Assembly: GCF_004346845.1 (NCBI RefSeq)
Contig: NZ_SMGI01000003.1
Location: forward strand, 269,995 to 333,994
From: Winogradskyella wandonensis
GTDB lineage: Bacteria; Bacteroidota; Bacteroidia; Flavobacteriales; Flavobacteriaceae
DNA: 64,000 nucleotides
Direction of reading: 5' to 3'
Both the position numbers and the translations under genes were made by a program. The notes beneath the pieces were generated by a model. That model made no database searches and was not told the DNA's origin. It saw nothing but the letters and a program-made list of their open reading frames with translations. Shown here one piece after another: positions 54,175-61,652 of this stretch (position 1 is its first letter; every line of letters starts with the position of its first letter).

Positions 54175-55417
54175 CATGAAATAGCGTAACACCTATTCTT
54201 TCAACAACGCCAACAACCAAGGCATTCCCCATAAAAAAAGCACGTTTGGTATCTGTGACACCTTCTAGTTGGGTATGGTTATCAGGAAACATATTTAAGC
54301 GTTCTAGCTCTATAGGTGTTAATCGGCGATAGCCTTTTTTTGTCTTAATGACATGTTTAAAACGTGATGCAGACTTTCCACCTTCACCAGTAATAATAGT
54401 TCGCGAGGCGTTGTCTAAAGCATCAGGAAAAATCATAGCACCTTCGGCATAATTATATTTAAAACCGTCTTTTGTTTCTCGGATTTCTTTTTTGGCGCCT
54501 TTTAGGTAATTCCACTTATCTAGTTCTTCATCAGAAATGTAAAATTCCTCTGAAACGTCATTATCAGAAACTAAAACGTCTTTCAATGTAGTTCGCTTTC
54601 CATCAAATTCGGCTTTGGTTTTTACCGTATAAACTTCATCATTGATGTAACGTCCACTATTGTTAAAAGGCGATAATTTTCCGCCTAAATTAAAGGTATC
54701 TGAAATGGTTTTTACGTCATCTTTAAGCTGAAATTTATAATCATCTTTTTCGAATGTAACAGGAAAGCTTTTGGCTAGAATACCATCGTTAAAAATCCAA
54801 TCTTCAGCATCAAACGCTTTCAAATTATCATATAGTTCAGTCCCTTTTAAATATGCTAAAATGAATATGCGACGTCTACGCTGTGGCATTCCATAATCGG
54901 CAGCATTAATAACGCGCCACTCTACAGCATACCCTAAATCTGATAAGCTTTTAAGCATAATAGCAAAGTCTCTTCCTCGCTGTTTGGATGGCGATTTTAA
55001 TAGTCTATCGACGTTTTCTAAGAAGAGGTATTTCGGTTTGATTTTACTTTCATTTAAGATGCGATAAATCTCCCACCAAAGAACGCCTTTTTTGCCTTGA
55101 AGACCTTTTGAGTTTTTAAGCGTTGTGGCTACAGAATAATCTTGGCAAGGAAAACCACCAACCAGTAAATCATGCTCAGGAATCTGAGAGACTGGTACTT
55201 TGGCTATGTCTTCATTAGAGTGATTTTTCTTCCCAAATCTAGCCGCGTAAACCTCGAAAGCATGTTGCCGTTTTGTAGAAGGTTCCCATTGGTTACTCCA
55301 AACAACTTCAACTTTTAGGTCAGAAGCTTTCTGATTGAATTTTTCCAATCCTAACCGAAAACCACCAACGCCAGCAAACAATTCGGCAACTCTAATTTTT
55401 GTCTTTTTTGCAGTCAT
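54149..55417 (-). CDS. DNA (cytosine-5-)-methyltransferase
   Basis: The 422-residue enzyme has the ten-motif plan: motif I LFAGVGGFRLG, IV GGFPCQDYS with the catalytic Cys91, VI ENVDRL (134-139), VIII PQRRRRIFI, and IX-X RRLTPIELERLNMFPDNH and MGNALVVGVVERIG. A long variable region (about residues 200-330) between VIII and IX is the target-recognition domain. Motif order and length fit a type II modification enzyme. The stop overlaps the end of the partner endonuclease by 26 bp. The target sequence is unknown. It may have been transferred with the nuclease, as both sit between housekeeping genes. Confidence 0.95.
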   Translation of the reverse strand: MTAKKTKIRVAELFAGVGGFRLGLEKFNQKASDLKVEVVWSNQWEPSTKRQHAFEVYAARFGKKNHSNEDIAKVPVSQIPEHDLLVGGFPCQDYSVATTLKNSKGLQGKKGVLWWEIYRILNESKIKPKYLFLENVDRLLKSPSKQRGRDFAIMLKSLSDLGYAVEWRVINAADYGMPQRRRRIFILAYLKGTELYDNLKAFDAEDWIFNDGILAKSFPVTFEKDDYKFQLKDDVKTISDTFNLGGKLSPFNNSGRYINDEVYTVKTKAEFDGKRTTLKDVLVSDNDVSEEFYISDEELDKWNYLKGAKKEIRETKDGFKYNYAEGAMIFPDALDNASRTIITGEGGKSASRFKHVIKTKKGYRRLTPIELERLNMFPDNHTQLEGVTDTKRAFFMGNALVVGVVERIGVTLFHAISEEKSV

Positions 55418-55456
55418 ATTTAGAAGTCCGAAAATAAGATTTAATATATTGAAATG

Positions 55457-55488
55457 AAAAAAGCTCTATATATTATTGTAGAGCTTTT
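55457..55488 (-). terminator. Terminator after RMD1 gene
   Basis: AAAAGCTCTA (55459-55468) and TAGAGCTTTT (55479-55488) form a perfect 10-bp stem with a 10-base loop. The minus strand ends in a run of T. It lies just downstream of the RMD1 gene that ends at 55512. Confidence 0.85.
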
Positions 55489-55511
55489 AAAATTATTTAC
55501 ATGAAGTATAA

Positions 55512-56309
55512 CTAAGTCAATATATCTGTAAACTTAAGTATAAATAAATCAATAACTTCAATAACAATTAGAATGATGATTATCCATTCTAGTTTACTAC
55601 TTTCTTTATGAAACATAATGTCTTTAAAGAGGTCTAAATTCTCTTTGATGATGCTCAGTTGTTGATTGATAATTGTGTAACGCTCTTTTAAATCGAATAC
55701 TTTTTTCAAAGAATTATTTAGATTGTTTAAGACTTCATCTTCCCACGCGGCTTCAGGAGAGTCGAAAATATAGAGGTTTTCTGAAATTTTGTTTTTAATG
55801 TTTAACACCTTACCGATATAGCGTTTTAATTTTTTACCAGAAATATCTAGTTTTCCATTAGCCTCAAGGAAACTCGTATGCTTTCTTGTGTCTTCTAAAA
55901 GTGTTTCAGTGGTCTTTGCATAGGCATCAAGAATTACGGATTGAGATAGATTAAGCATAATTAATCGTATTTTTTCTGGGGCATCATCAGTGATGGAAAT
56001 GGTATCGAAACTCGTAGTAAATTTCGGTTGATTTGTTGCCACTTCTACAGTTTCAAAAATTTCGGTTTCTTGTAATTTATAAGAACTATCCGTATTTAAA
56101 ATCTGAGATTTAATCTTATTGACCTCATCATTATCTAAATTAAAATAACATACTACACCGTATTGTAATACATAATAGTACTTATCTTTTTTAACCTGAT
56201 AAAACAACTCGTCCCTATCAAAAAACAAAAGTTTATCGGTTACTCTGCTTTTTATGCCTTTGATATCGAAGCTTTCTGCCTCTAATAAAGCTATTGCTTT
56301 TGTATTCAT
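55512..56309 (-). CDS. RMD1/DUF155 family membrane protein
   Basis: The 265-residue protein matches the RMD1 (DUF155) family, known in yeast and mitochondria (RMND1), with FDRDELFYQVKKDKYYYVLQYGVVCYFNLD near residue 30 and conserved ISENLYIFDSPEAAWEDEVL and LDLFKDIMFHKESSKLEWIIIILIVIEVIDLF at the C-terminus, the last part being a membrane helix. The cytoplasmic head with coiled coil is followed by the anchor. The bacterial function is unknown. Terminators stand on both sides, so it is an independent transcript. Confidence 0.88.
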   Translation of the reverse strand: MNTKAIALLEAESFDIKGIKSRVTDKLLFFDRDELFYQVKKDKYYYVLQYGVVCYFNLDNDEVNKIKSQILNTDSSYKLQETEIFETVEVATNQPKFTTSFDTISITDDAPEKIRLIMLNLSQSVILDAYAKTTETLLEDTRKHTSFLEANGKLDISGKKLKRYIGKVLNIKNKISENLYIFDSPEAAWEDEVLNNLNNSLKKVFDLKERYTIINQQLSIIKENLDLFKDIMFHKESSKLEWIIIILIVIEVIDLFILKFTDILT

Positions 56310-56312
56310 ATT

Positions 56313-56335
56313 AAAAAAGCGGTCCGAAGACCGCT
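56313..56335 (-). terminator. UUCG-tetraloop terminator
   Basis: On the minus strand AGCGGTC, loop TTCG, GACCGCT is followed by a run of T (forward positions 56313-56335). It is a textbook intrinsic terminator for the gene at 56357-56656. Confidence 0.95.
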
Positions 56336-56356
56336 ATAAATTGATTATTTATTTTT

Positions 56357-56656
56357 CTACTTAAGCAGTTCTAAGCTTATAATTTTGAAGACTTCGTATT
56401 CTTCATCGTCATCATCCATTTCGGTTTCTACAACATATTTTATTTTAAATTTCTTGTTAGCAAAATCACCTTTCGTTAAATCGAACTGATTTTTTGAAAC
56501 TTCGTTCTGACTAGAGAATGCGTATTGCTTTTCGTCTTTGTCTTCAAAATAAAACGTCTCGTCTTCGTACTCTATAAATGTTGCTTCTAGAGTAAACACT
56601 TCTGGCTCTTGTAGCAAACTAAAGCCTACAAAAATTGCAATAAATAATGCTTTCAT
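56357..56656 (-). CDS. Small exported protein of unknown function
   Basis: This 99-residue protein has a short signal-like N-terminus (MKALFIAIFVGFSLL) and an acidic mature part with EDETFYFEDKDEKQYAFS and DDDDEEYEVF segments. No domain is recognised. It lies 50 bp after the acidic small protein of the polyamine operon and ends at a strong UUCG terminator. Membership of that transcript is possible but not shown. Confidence 0.6.
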   Translation of the reverse strand: MKALFIAIFVGFSLLQEPEVFTLEATFIEYEDETFYFEDKDEKQYAFSSQNEVSKNQFDLTKGDFANKKFKIKYVVETEMDDDDEEYEVFKIISLELLK

Positions 56657-56706
56657 TTTAAATAATTTTAAAAGTTAATATCCGTCGCATGTGCGCACAC
56701 TGACCG

Positions 56707-57030
56707 CTATTCTGCAATCTCGAGAATATCACTTTCATCAAAATCTTCGTATTCAAAGTCTTCATCCTCGTCGTCGTAGTCGTAATCGTCGTCCTCAGTA
56801 TCGTGTTCTTCCATGGCAATCACTAACTTTTTACTGATTTTAACGAGATAAATCGTATCTTCTGTCCTAACCTCAACGCATTTTACCGTTTCGCCTTGAG
56901 CGTTAACAAAAGAAATAATATGTCTGTCGTCGTATCCATCTGGGTACGCATTTACCAGCAGGTCTAAAATGTCTTCATTTAGCTTAGCAAAATCGACAAT
57001 AACACGTTTTAGTTGAATTGTATCTTTCAT
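56707..57030 (-). CDS. Acidic-tailed small protein in the polyamine operon
   Basis: The 107-residue protein has a folded-looking N-terminal part (IQLKRVIVDFAKLNEDILDLLVNAYPDGYDD, VEVRTEDTIYLVKIS) and a C-terminal tail of about 30 residues that is nearly all Asp, Glu and Tyr. It lies 3 bp after the deoxyhypusine-synthase-like gene and is almost surely co-transcribed with speA-speB. A polyamine-binding or regulatory role for an acidic tail is attractive, because polyamines are polycations, but it is speculation. I recognise no family. Confidence 0.7.
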   Translation of the reverse strand: MKDTIQLKRVIVDFAKLNEDILDLLVNAYPDGYDDRHIISFVNAQGETVKCVEVRTEDTIYLVKISKKLVIAMEEHDTEDDDYDYDDEDEDFEYEDFDESDILEIAE

Positions 57031-57033
57031 TTA

Positions 57034-58008
57034 TTATAAACCTAATAGGTAAGCAAAAATTAAAGGCGCTACAATAGTGGCATCACTCTCTATTATAAAC
57101 TTTGGAGTATCTATATCTAGTTTTCCCCAAGTAATTTTCTCGTTTGGCACTGCACCACTGTAAGACCCGTAGCTTGTTGTAGAGTCGCTAATTTGGCAGA
57201 AATAACTCCAAAACGGTGTATCTGTACGTTCCATATCTTGGTATAACATTGGTACTACACAAATTGGGAAATCTCCCGCAATTCCACCACCAATTTGGAA
57301 GAAACCAATTCCATTTTCTGAATTATCTGTATACCAGTCTGCTAAATACGTCATATATTCAATTCCGGATTTCACAGTACTTGCCTTTAATTCGCCCTTC
57401 ATCACATAACTGGCAAAAATATTGCCCATTGTGCTGTCTTCCCAACCAGGAACTACTATCGGGAGATTTGCCTTCGCTGCTGCATACATCCAAGAGTCTT
57501 TAATGTCTATTTCGTAATGTTCTTCTAAAACACCCGATAATAAGAGCTTGTACATATACTCATGCGGAAAATAACGCTCGCCTTTAGCTTCGGCATCTTT
57601 CCAAATTTTTACAATGTGTTTTTGGATTCTACGAAATGCTTCTTCTTCGGGAATACAGGTATCCGTCACACGATTTAGGCCACGCTCCAGCAAATCCCAT
57701 TCGTCTTGGGGTGTTAAATCTCGATAATTTGGTACGCGCTCATAATGGCTGTGCGCTACTAAATTCATGATGTCTTCTTCTAAATTTGCACCTGTGCATG
57801 AGATAATATGAACTTTATTTTGTCGAATGACTTCAGCAAAAATCTTACCCAATTCCGCAGTACTCATAGCACCAGCCAAAGAGACTAACATTTTAGAACC
57901 GCCATTTAATTGAGCTTCGTAACCTTTTGCCGCATCGACTAAACTTGCGGCATTAAAGTGCAAGAAATATTTTGATATAAATTGAGATATTTCGCCTTTA
58001 GAATTCAT
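57034..58008 (-). CDS. Deoxyhypusine-synthase-like protein (probable homospermidine/spermidine synthase, SpeY type)
   Basis: The 324-residue protein is a deoxyhypusine synthase homologue. It has the NAD-contact GAMSTAELGKIF, SCTGANLEEDIMNL, and IGFFQIGGGIAGDFPI, and the catalytic-lysine region ITWGKLD (Lys296). Bacteria have no eIF5A, so a true hypusine substrate is absent. Bacterial orthologues are reported to transfer the aminobutyl group to putrescine or diamines to make homospermidine, and the context (speA, speB) fits that. Which product is made cannot be read from sequence. It overlaps speB by 11 bp. Confidence 0.85.
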   Translation of the reverse strand: MNSKGEISQFISKYFLHFNAASLVDAAKGYEAQLNGGSKMLVSLAGAMSTAELGKIFAEVIRQNKVHIISCTGANLEEDIMNLVAHSHYERVPNYRDLTPQDEWDLLERGLNRVTDTCIPEEEAFRRIQKHIVKIWKDAEAKGERYFPHEYMYKLLLSGVLEEHYEIDIKDSWMYAAAKANLPIVVPGWEDSTMGNIFASYVMKGELKASTVKSGIEYMTYLADWYTDNSENGIGFFQIGGGIAGDFPICVVPMLYQDMERTDTPFWSYFCQISDSTTSYGSYSGAVPNEKITWGKLDIDTPKFIIESDATIVAPLIFAYLLGL

Positions 58009-58939
58009 TATCGCTGAACTTTAATTTATTAATAACCGTATCTTTTTGTGCATTGTATAAATCTTCGTTTTCATCGTCTACATCTTGCTCAAAAAATTTA
58101 TAGCTTAGCATTTTGTAATACAATTTTGCAGCTACAAAGTCTGAAGATTTATCGATATCGTTAGGGCATAATTCCACAATATCAAAGCCTACAACGTTCT
58201 TCTCTTCAAACACCTTTTTAAGAAACTCTAACGTCTCGTACCATAACAATCCACCCGGTTCTGGTGTACCTGTACTTGGACAAATCGAAGGGTCTAAAGC
58301 ATCTAAATCGAAAGTAATGTAAACATTATCTCCCAAGGCTTCAACAGCGTTATCCATCCAATATTCATCTGTATTCATGTCCTCAGCAAAGAATACATTA
58401 TCCTCGTTCATTACCGTTTTTTCAGTAATATCCATACTTCTGATTCCCACTTGAACAAGGTTTGTTGTTTCGTTAGCTTCGTACAACGCACAAGCATGGT
58501 TGTATTTAGAGCCGTTGTACGACTTTCTTAAATCTGCGTGTGCATCGATTTGTAGTACTGATAAATCATTAAAACACTCGTTAAACGCTCTTATCGCTCC
58601 AATAGAAATAGAATGCTCGCCGCCGACCATTGTTACAAACTTATTTCGCTTTATGTATTTTTTTATAAGCTCATGAACAGCATTGACCATGGCTTCTGGA
58701 GACGTATTTTCTAGAACAGGCTCGGTTAAATGTATGCCTTGTTTGTAAACTTCGGAGTCTGTTTCGATATCGTAAAGCTCCATATTTTCTGAAGCCTGTA
58801 AAAACGCCTCTGGACCTTTATCCGCACCTTTTCCCCAAGTACTTGTACCATCGTATGGCACAGGAACTAATACAATTTTTGATGTTTCTAAACCAGCATA
58901 GTTATCTTCTATACCAGCGTAATTTTTTGTAGTATTCAT
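57998..58939 (-). CDS. speB: Agmatinase
   Basis: SpeB hydrolyses agmatine to putrescine and urea. The 313-residue ureohydrolase has all manganese ligands: GGEHSISIGAI, DAHADLR, and FDLDALDPSICPSTGTPEPGG. The family's active-site loop is intact, so it should be active. The gene sits between speA and the deoxyhypusine-synthase-like gene, overlapping the latter by 11 bp and following speA by 28 bp, which makes the arginine to putrescine pathway one operon. Confidence 0.95.
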   Translation of the reverse strand: MNTTKNYAGIEDNYAGLETSKIVLVPVPYDGTSTWGKGADKGPEAFLQASENMELYDIETDSEVYKQGIHLTEPVLENTSPEAMVNAVHELIKKYIKRNKFVTMVGGEHSISIGAIRAFNECFNDLSVLQIDAHADLRKSYNGSKYNHACALYEANETTNLVQVGIRSMDITEKTVMNEDNVFFAEDMNTDEYWMDNAVEALGDNVYITFDLDALDPSICPSTGTPEPGGLLWYETLEFLKKVFEEKNVVGFDIVELCPNDIDKSSDFVAAKLYYKMLSYKFFEQDVDDENEDLYNAQKDTVINKLKFSDNEF

Positions 58940-58967
58940 TTTTAAAATTAAATATGTTGTGTTGTAA

Positions 58968-60428
58968 TTATTGAACTATTGTTGAAGCAATATTAGCTTT
59001 ATTTGTTGTTGACTCTAGGTCTTGATTAATTCCGTAATCATATCCTAAAATGGATAGTAACTGCTCCGAGGTTTGCTGTTCTGCAAAAACGGAAGTTATT
59101 AGCTCACCCGCTTCGTTTCTGTCTATCAAAATATGTTTTGGTGTTGGAATTAAGCAGTGTTGTAATCCACCAAATCCACCAATAGTTTCTTGATACGCAC
59201 CGGTATTAAAAAAGCCGATATACAATGGTTTTTCTTGCGAATATTTTGGAAGATAAATCGCATTCATGTGCTGTTCGCTGTTGTAATAATCATCACTGTC
59301 GCAAGTTAAACCGCCTAACAAAACGCGCTCATATTCTTTGTCCCAACCTGTAATTGGCAACATTACAAAACGCTTGTTAATTGCCCAAGTATCTGGCATG
59401 GTAGTAATGAAAGATGAGTTAATCATGTTCCATTTCTCACGGTCGTTTTGTTTCTTTTGGTAAAGCACCTCGTAGATTGCGCCACCAGCTTCACCAACGG
59501 TAAAACTTCCGAATTCTGTAAAAATGTTTGGCACATCTACACCAGCCTCGTCACAAGTTTGTTTGATTTGATTAATAATCTCATCGACCATGTACTGATA
59601 ATCGTATTCAAAAGCTAAGGAGTTTTTTATTGGAAAACCGCCACCAATATTTAGGCTATCTAGAGTTGGGCATTCTTTTTTAAGGCTTACATACACCTTC
59701 ATACATTTTAGGAGTTCGTTCCAATAATAGGCCGTGTCTCTAATGCCTGTATTTATAAAAAAATGAAGCATTTTAAGAGTCACTTTTGGGTTGTCTTTTA
59801 TCTCAGCATTATAAAATGGAACAATGTTTTTGTAACCGATACCAAGACGTGATGTGTAAAACTCAAACTTAGGCTCTTCTTCAGAAGCTATTCTGATGCC
59901 TATATCGTAGTTATCTTTAATCTCTTGGTCTAATAGATTAATTTCTTCGTAATTATCTATGATAACCACGCAGTTTTTGTGACCATTATTTATAAGTCGT
60001 GCAATATTCTTAATATATCTATCGCGTTTAAAACCGTTACTTACTACAAAGGTATCATCTGTTATTTTTCCTTGCGCTTTTAGATTTTCTACAATATCAA
60101 TATCGAAAGCCGAAGAGGTTTCTATATGTATATTGTTTTTAAGCGCTTCATCTAAAACATGCTTAAAATGTGAGCTTTTTGTACAATAGCAATAGTTATA
60201 ATTACCATTGTAATTATGCTTAGCAATAGCATTTGCAAACCAACTTTTTGCTCTGTTAATGTTATCAGAGATTTTTGGTAAGTAGGTAAATTTTAGCGGT
60301 GCACCATATTGTTCTATAAGTGCTTTTAAGTCTATTCCGTGGAAGTTTAATTCGTTGTTATTTAAAGTGAATTCTTCTTGTGGAAAATCGAAAGTTTGAT
60401 CAATAAGATCAAAGTATTTAGTTTTCAT
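58968..60428 (-). CDS. speA: Arginine decarboxylase (short fold III PLP type)
   Basis: The 486-residue protein has the PLP lysine in CYCTKSSHFKHV (Lys84) and the fold III barrel segments ETSSAFDIDIV, SNGFKRDRYI, and NIGGGFPIKNS. The second-domain Cys-type loop (LLGGLTCDSDD) and the end-domain FFNTGAYQETIGGFGG complete it. This is the short form typical of Bacteroidota, shorter than E. coli SpeA. Decarboxylation of arginine to agmatine is the natural assignment, since speB follows. A long, structured 5' region precedes it that contains its own 56-codon ORF, making leader-based control plausible. Confidence 0.92.
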   Translation of the reverse strand: MKTKYFDLIDQTFDFPQEEFTLNNNELNFHGIDLKALIEQYGAPLKFTYLPKISDNINRAKSWFANAIAKHNYNGNYNYCYCTKSSHFKHVLDEALKNNIHIETSSAFDIDIVENLKAQGKITDDTFVVSNGFKRDRYIKNIARLINNGHKNCVVIIDNYEEINLLDQEIKDNYDIGIRIASEEEPKFEFYTSRLGIGYKNIVPFYNAEIKDNPKVTLKMLHFFINTGIRDTAYYWNELLKCMKVYVSLKKECPTLDSLNIGGGFPIKNSLAFEYDYQYMVDEIINQIKQTCDEAGVDVPNIFTEFGSFTVGEAGGAIYEVLYQKKQNDREKWNMINSSFITTMPDTWAINKRFVMLPITGWDKEYERVLLGGLTCDSDDYYNSEQHMNAIYLPKYSQEKPLYIGFFNTGAYQETIGGFGGLQHCLIPTPKHILIDRNEAGELITSVFAEQQTSEQLLSILGYDYGINQDLESTTNKANIASTIVQ

Positions 60429-60460
60429 TGTAAAAATTTGAAATATTAGAACTATTAAAC

Positions 60461-60478
60461 GCTGCTGGATTTAGCAAC
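60461..60478 (-). promoter_or_regulatory. Hairpin between leader ORF and speA
   Basis: On the minus strand GTTGCT, loop AAATCC, AGCAGC is a 6-bp stem with one G-U pair, lying between the leader ORF stop (60500) and the speA ATG (60428). No T tract follows, so it is not a terminator by itself. Confidence 0.35.
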
Positions 60479-60499
60479 AAAGAAATGTGTACGAATACT

Positions 60500-60670
60500 T
60501 CAAATACGAAAAATAAAAACAGTAGATGGATTAAAGGTATTTTCCTCTAATACTTGGAAAGCTATTTTAATTTCAGAAGTCAGCCTAATAATTCGGTTTC
60601 CTATCCCTAAGACTGCTTTTGGAGTAGACTTCTTTATCCTCCTAAGCCCGAACCTGAAAAAAGATTTCAT
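60500..60670 (-). CDS. Arg-rich 56-codon leader ORF upstream of speA
   Basis: The frame ATG at 60670 to TGA at 60500-60502 encodes a 56-residue peptide starting MKSFFRFGLRRIKK. Six arginines are present (residues 6, 10, 11, 26, 29, 55), four encoded by AGG, and five lysines. It was too short for ordinary ORF listing. A good promoter on the same strand (60718-60745) should start transcription near 60712, so the ORF begins about 42 nt into the transcript and ends 71 nt before speA. This is the layout of a translated regulatory leader peptide. I do not recognise the sequence. It may be a small independent protein instead. Confidence 0.55.
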   Translation of the reverse strand: MKSFFRFGLRRIKKSTPKAVLGIGNRIIRLTSEIKIAFQVLEENTFNPSTVFIFRI

Positions 60671-60717
60671 AGTAGTAAAGGCAATGCGTTCTTAATTACT
60701 GAACTCATTTTGCACGA

Positions 60718-60745
60718 CAAATGTATAAAAAAAATGAATTCGCAA
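60718..60745 (-). promoter_or_regulatory. Promoter of the speA leader and polyamine operon
   Basis: On the minus strand TTG (60745-60743), 17-base spacer, TACATTTG (60725-60718) is a perfect -7 and good -33. It gives a leader of about 280 nt ahead of speA. The remainder of the 60671-60853 gap toward the endonuclease gene shows nothing more. Confidence 0.7.
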
Positions 60746-60853
60746 ACTTTTTTTAATAAAATCTATTTTTTTAATTTTTTCAGAGATAAACACTGATTAA
60801 ATTTTAAATACAAAAACGTATCTTTCTGAAATATAAAACATTACCAACCCATT

Positions 60854-61582
60854 ATGAATCATCTATCAAACCTAAAAAGAGAAACCCGATATGGCCTTCC
60901 TACGGCCGACCAGATACTATTTAATCGTTTTTATGTTATAGGCTATTCGTACTACTTTAGACAAGCAAAATGGGCTTTAGAGATTATAGACCCCGATAAA
61001 ACAGATGTTAGTCGGCTTAATAATTTTAGACCAGATTATCGCATACCAGAACGTTTTAGAGCAGATTTAGATGTTTATGAAGATTCGGGTTACGATAGAG
61101 GACATTTGGTGTCTAGTGCCAACCAGATTGAAGTTGATATCCAAAATAGTGAAACGTTTTTACTATCTAATATGGCCCCGCAACGTCCCATGTTTAATAG
61201 AGGCATTTGGAAACGTTTGGAAGAAGCTGTTAGGGTTCTAGATAGTAGTAAAAAAGTATTTGAAACTTACGTAATTACAGGACCACTTTTCTTTTTTGAC
61301 CAAGAGGTTAAAATGATTGGAGATAATGATGAATCCATAAAAGTATCTCTACCGATACCGCATGCGTTTTTTAAATCCGTTTTGGTAGAAAATAATACGG
61401 GCAGCATAAATATGTGGTCTTTTATTATTCCTAATAAAATAACCAGCGAGCCACTTGAAAGCTTTTTGGTCGAAACGTCTAAAGTCGAAAAAATATCAGG
61501 TCTTTTACTTTGGGATACTTTGGTTGGCACAAAAATGAATCGCGAAAAGAACAAAATCCGAAAAATGTGGAAGTACAACTAA
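60854..61582 (+). CDS. DNA/RNA non-specific endonuclease (NucA type)
   Basis: The 242-residue protein has the His-Me finger motif DRGHL (residues 81-85, catalytic His84), then the metal-binding Asn in NMAPQRPMFNRGIWKRLE (Asn115). These are the core of the Serratia nuclease family. There is no signal peptide at the ATG at 60854, so export is not evident; a longer N-terminus is not available. It cleaves single or double strands of both nucleic acids in known members. It lies divergently from the speA promoter and ends 70 bp before the monooxygenase gene. Confidence 0.93.
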   Translation: MNHLSNLKRETRYGLPTADQILFNRFYVIGYSYYFRQAKWALEIIDPDKTDVSRLNNFRPDYRIPERFRADLDVYEDSGYDRGHLVSSANQIEVDIQNSETFLLSNMAPQRPMFNRGIWKRLEEAVRVLDSSKKVFETYVITGPLFFFDQEVKMIGDNDESIKVSLPIPHAFFKSVLVENNTGSINMWSFIIPNKITSEPLESFLVETSKVEKISGLLLWDTLVGTKMNREKNKIRKMWKYN

Positions 61583-61652
61583 ACCACTTCAAAAATTTTA
61601 TCTTTGTTCTTTGATTTTACATGCCATATAAATAGCTAGATTCACTTATTTT

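Noticed and set aside
57034..58008. True deoxyhypusine synthase
   Set aside because: No eIF5A-like substrate is expected in bacteria and the gene sits in a polyamine operon; a polyamine-forming role fits better, though sequence alone does not prove it.
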